A DNA stretch of 15,763 nt from positions 54,239-70,001 of the forward strand of contig DIVM01000013.1 in NCBI GenBank assembly GCA_002435835.1. Reading direction: 5' to 3'. Positions 13,381-15,763 of this stretch are shown piece by piece. A model generated the notes under the pieces. It saw nothing but the letters and a program-made list of their open reading frames with translations, did not search any database and was not told where the DNA came from. Numbering within the stretch: position 1 is the stretch's first letter; the number at the start of each line of letters is the position of its first letter. The translations under genes were made by a program, and so were the position numbers. The DNA is from Firmicutes bacterium UBA6132 (GTDB lineage: Bacteria; Bacillota_A; Clostridia; Tissierellales; Sedimentibacteraceae).

Positions 13381-14311
13381 CATAGTTACAATAAGTTTTT
13401 TTACAGCACTTTTATCTTCTGCAGTAAGAATGGCATTACCTCTTGTATATGCAGGTCTTGGAGAAACAATACTTGAAAAAGCAGGTATTTTAAATATTGG
13501 AATGGAAGCTGTAATGTTAAGCGGAGCATTTTTCTCGTTTCTTGCAGCAACACTATCAGGAAATTTGTTAACAGGTTTGATAGGAGGAATTTTAGGTGGA
13601 ATGCTTGTCAGCGCAATTCATGGAATTTTATCCATCAACCTTGCAAAAGACCAATCTGTGAGTGGAATATCTTTAAATATATTATTCCTTGGTGTGACAA
13701 GTTTTTTGTTCAAACTTATTTTTGGAAACAAATCATATCATCAGATTGAAACACTACCAACAATCAAAATTCCTTTTTTAAGCAATATACCTTTAATAGG
13801 AGAATCATTTTTTAATCAAGATATTTTAACTTATATAGTTTATATACTTATTATAATTACGGCGGTTTTTTATAAAAAAACATCATTGGGATTGAGTTTT
13901 GCTGCTGTTGGTGAAAATCCAAAAGCAGCTGAACAAGCAGGAATACCTGTAAATAAATTTAAATATATTGCATTACTATTGAACGGGGCGTTAGGAGGAA
14001 TAGGTGGAGCATATCTTGTTCTTGTACAACTTGGAGTATTTAATGAAAATATGACATCTGGACGCGGTTACATTGCTCTTGCAGCAGTAATTTTAGGAAG
14101 GTATTCACCATTTGGAATGTTTGGAGCAGCAATATTATTTGGTGTTGCAAATGCACTGCAAATAAGGCTTCAAGCTATGGGTGTTCCGCTTCCGCCACAA
14201 GCTCTTGCAATGCTTCCTTATATATTCACTCTTATAGCCCTTGTAGGTGCCATAGGAAAAAGTAATGACCCTGAAGGTTTAAGTAAACCATACGTAAGAG
14301 GTACGAGATAA
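13370..14311 (+). CDS. ABC permease subunit 2 of the nucleoside-type importer (NupQ-like)
   Basis: This 313-residue membrane protein is the shorter partner permease. Family features are PLVYAGLGETILEKAGILNIGMEAVML (24-50), with the NIGMEA motif replacing the NIGAEG of its partner. Others are SVSGISLNILFLG (96-108), AVGENPKAAEQAGIPVNKFKY (near 180-200) and AAVILGRYSPFGM near 240. The start has a GGGAGGA site and lies within the end of the preceding gene. It completes the importer's membrane channel. No terminator separates it from the amidohydrolase 45 bases downstream, so that enzyme is read from the same operon. Confidence 0.92.
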   Translation: MLNDIVTISFFTALLSSAVRMALPLVYAGLGETILEKAGILNIGMEAVMLSGAFFSFLAATLSGNLLTGLIGGILGGMLVSAIHGILSINLAKDQSVSGISLNILFLGVTSFLFKLIFGNKSYHQIETLPTIKIPFLSNIPLIGESFFNQDILTYIVYILIIITAVFYKKTSLGLSFAAVGENPKAAEQAGIPVNKFKYIALLLNGALGGIGGAYLVLVQLGVFNENMTSGRGYIALAAVILGRYSPFGMFGAAILFGVANALQIRLQAMGVPLPPQALAMLPYIFTLIALVGAIGKSNDPEGLSKPYVRGTR

Positions 14312-14356
14312 ATATAAATAATAATAATTAGCAGAATTTTGTAATGTGGAGGAAAC

Positions 14357-15754
14357 ATGGAAAATAAAATTTTAATTAAAAATGCAAAAGCTATTGTTAC
14401 ATGTGACAATAATGATGGAGTATTTTACGATTCTGATATGCTTATTGTAGGTTCTGAAATAAAAGCAATAGGAAAAAATCTTCAGGATGAGGCCATTGCA
14501 GAAGGTGCTAAAATTATTTCTGCAAAAGATAAATTTATTTATCCTGGATTAATCAATACTCATCATCATTTTTTTCAAACATTTGTAAGAAATATGCAGT
14601 CAATTGATTATCCTAACATGATGGTAGTTGATTGGCTTGATAAAATATATCCGATTTTTCAAAAAGTTAATGAGGAAGTAATTTATTATTCTTCTTTGAC
14701 CGCCATGGCTGATTTAATTAAACACGGCTGTACATGTGCATTTGACCATCAATATTGTTATACAAATGTATCGGGCAAGAAACTTGTAGACCGTCAAATG
14801 GAAGCTGCTTCAATTTTAGGAATAAGGTATCATGCAGGAAGAGGAACTAACACTCTTCCTAAAAGCAAAGGAAGCACGATTCCTGATGGTATGTTGGAAA
14901 CTACTGATGAATTCATAAAAGACTGTGAAAGAATTATTGATTTGTACCACGATCCAAATCCTTTTTCAATGAAACAAATAGTAGTAGCTCCATGCCAACC
15001 AATTAACAGTTATTTAGAAACATTTACAGAATCAGTTAAATTGGCAAGAAGCAAAAAAGTTCATCTTCACACTCATTTATATGAAGGGGATAGAAGTATA
15101 ATAAAAGAACGCTATGGAAAAACAAGTCTTGAATGGTGTAACGATATAGGATTTGTAGGTCCAGATGTTTGGATTGCACATGGATGGGAAATTGAAAAAG
15201 ATGAATATAAGTTCATGGCTGAGACTAAAACTGGCATATCTCATTGCCCTGCACCTGCAGTGCTTGGAGGTTTCCCAATACTTGATATAAAAGCTTTATT
15301 AAATGCAGGTGTACTTGTAAGTCTTGGTGTAGATGGTTCTGCAACAAATGACAGTTCGAATTTGCTGGATTCTTTAAGAATGGCTTACATTATGCAAGCA
15401 TTCCATAGTAAATTAAGAGGAGGCTCAGTAACCTCATATGATATGTTAAAGGTTGCAACAATAAATGGAGCTAAAACGCTGGGAAGAAATGACCTGGGTT
15501 CTCTTGAGGTTGGTAAAGGTGCGGATTTATTTATGATTGATTTAAATAAGTTAGAGCTAACAGGTACTCTTCATGATCCTAAAAATTTATTAGCAAGTGT
15601 AGGATACACAGGACCGGTACATTTAACAATGATAAACGGAAAGATTGTATATGAAAATGGTCAGCTTGTAGGAGTTGATGAGAAATTATTATCTGAAAAT
15701 GGAGAGAATATTTGTACAAAAGTACTTCGTTCAGAATTTAAGGAATATTTCTAA
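14357..15754 (+). CDS. Amidohydrolase, 8-oxoguanine/guanine-type deaminase (ATZ/TRZ subgroup)
   Basis: A 465-residue cytoplasmic metal-dependent hydrolase, full length for the group. Expected metal and catalytic residues are present: HHH at 69-71 in LINTHHHFFQTF (HxH pair 69/71), His240 and Glu243 in LHTHLYEG (metal His and catalytic Glu), His275 in WIAHGWE, and Asp326 in LGVDGSATNDSSN. NTHHHFFQT and LGVDGSATNDSSN recall 8-oxoguanine deaminase and its isoxanthopterin/hydroxyatrazine relatives. The usual AHCVHL and HLAET are here AHGWEI and HLYEG, so substrate preference may differ. Family knowledge: these enzymes remove an exocyclic amino group from purine- or pterin-like rings. Start: GTGGAGGA precedes the ATG. 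Its place as last visible gene of a BMP-type importer operon suggests it deaminates the imported base. Guanine deaminase/SsnA-like roles remain possible. Confidence 0.8.
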   Translation: MENKILIKNAKAIVTCDNNDGVFYDSDMLIVGSEIKAIGKNLQDEAIAEGAKIISAKDKFIYPGLINTHHHFFQTFVRNMQSIDYPNMMVVDWLDKIYPIFQKVNEEVIYYSSLTAMADLIKHGCTCAFDHQYCYTNVSGKKLVDRQMEAASILGIRYHAGRGTNTLPKSKGSTIPDGMLETTDEFIKDCERIIDLYHDPNPFSMKQIVVAPCQPINSYLETFTESVKLARSKKVHLHTHLYEGDRSIIKERYGKTSLEWCNDIGFVGPDVWIAHGWEIEKDEYKFMAETKTGISHCPAPAVLGGFPILDIKALLNAGVLVSLGVDGSATNDSSNLLDSLRMAYIMQAFHSKLRGGSVTSYDMLKVATINGAKTLGRNDLGSLEVGKGADLFMIDLNKLELTGTLHDPKNLLASVGYTGPVHLTMINGKIVYENGQLVGVDEKLLSENGENICTKVLRSEFKEYF

Positions 15755-15763
15755 AGTTATTTT

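Noticed and set aside
1..15763. CRISPR array, tRNA, rRNA or insertion sequence
   Set aside because: I found no regularly spaced repeat-spacer units, no cloverleaf-like or rRNA sequence and no transposase-like protein on either strand.

Overview
The window is AT-rich DNA (roughly one third G+C by eye) with strong Shine-Dalgarno sites of the GGAGG type, short intergenic gaps and Gram-positive-style lipoproteins. It carries an oxygen-sensitive double-cubane-cluster reductase of the 2-hydroxyacyl-CoA dehydratase superfamily. Together these point to an anaerobic, low-GC Firmicute (Clostridia/Tissierellia type). The genus is not determinable from the sequence alone, and nothing looks like a phage, plasmid or insertion sequence.

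Left part (1-1868): the 3' part of an unrecognised protein whose frame is open to the left edge, then about 550 bases without a gene. That gap holds a terminator hairpin, a perfect 12-bp-arm palindrome, a candidate promoter and a tandem pair of 20-bp repeats with 23-bp spacing, all upstream of the next gene.

Module 1 (1869-7820): an ATP-dependent activase (BadF/HgdC type, YjiL-like) and its partner, a single-subunit double-cubane-cluster reductase (YjiM-like). A terminator and a fresh promoter follow, then a complete NitT/TauT-type ABC importer (lipoprotein, permease, ATPase), then a cysteine-rich DUF1847 protein. The module is bracketed by two copies of the same 26-base hairpin terminator (1512 and 7788). 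I infer an import-and-reduce system: the ABC transporter brings in a small substrate and the activase fires low-potential electrons into the reductase. The substrate is unknown, and this is the most interesting part of the window.

Module 2 (7828-15754): a leftward pair, an XRE-cupin regulator followed by a peptidase S66 (LD-carboxypeptidase/MccF family) gene, lies divergent from a rightward operon. That operon encodes a BMP-family lipoprotein, a double-domain ABC ATPase, two permeases (a nucleoside/nucleobase-type importer) and an amidohydrolase resembling 8-oxoguanine/guanine-type deaminases. The rightward operon starts from a perfect-consensus sigma-A promoter (TTGACA, 17 bp, TATAAT) whose -10 box lies inside a 14-bp palindrome, a likely operator for the divergent regulator. 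The logic suggests uptake and deamination of purine-like compounds for salvage or fermentation.
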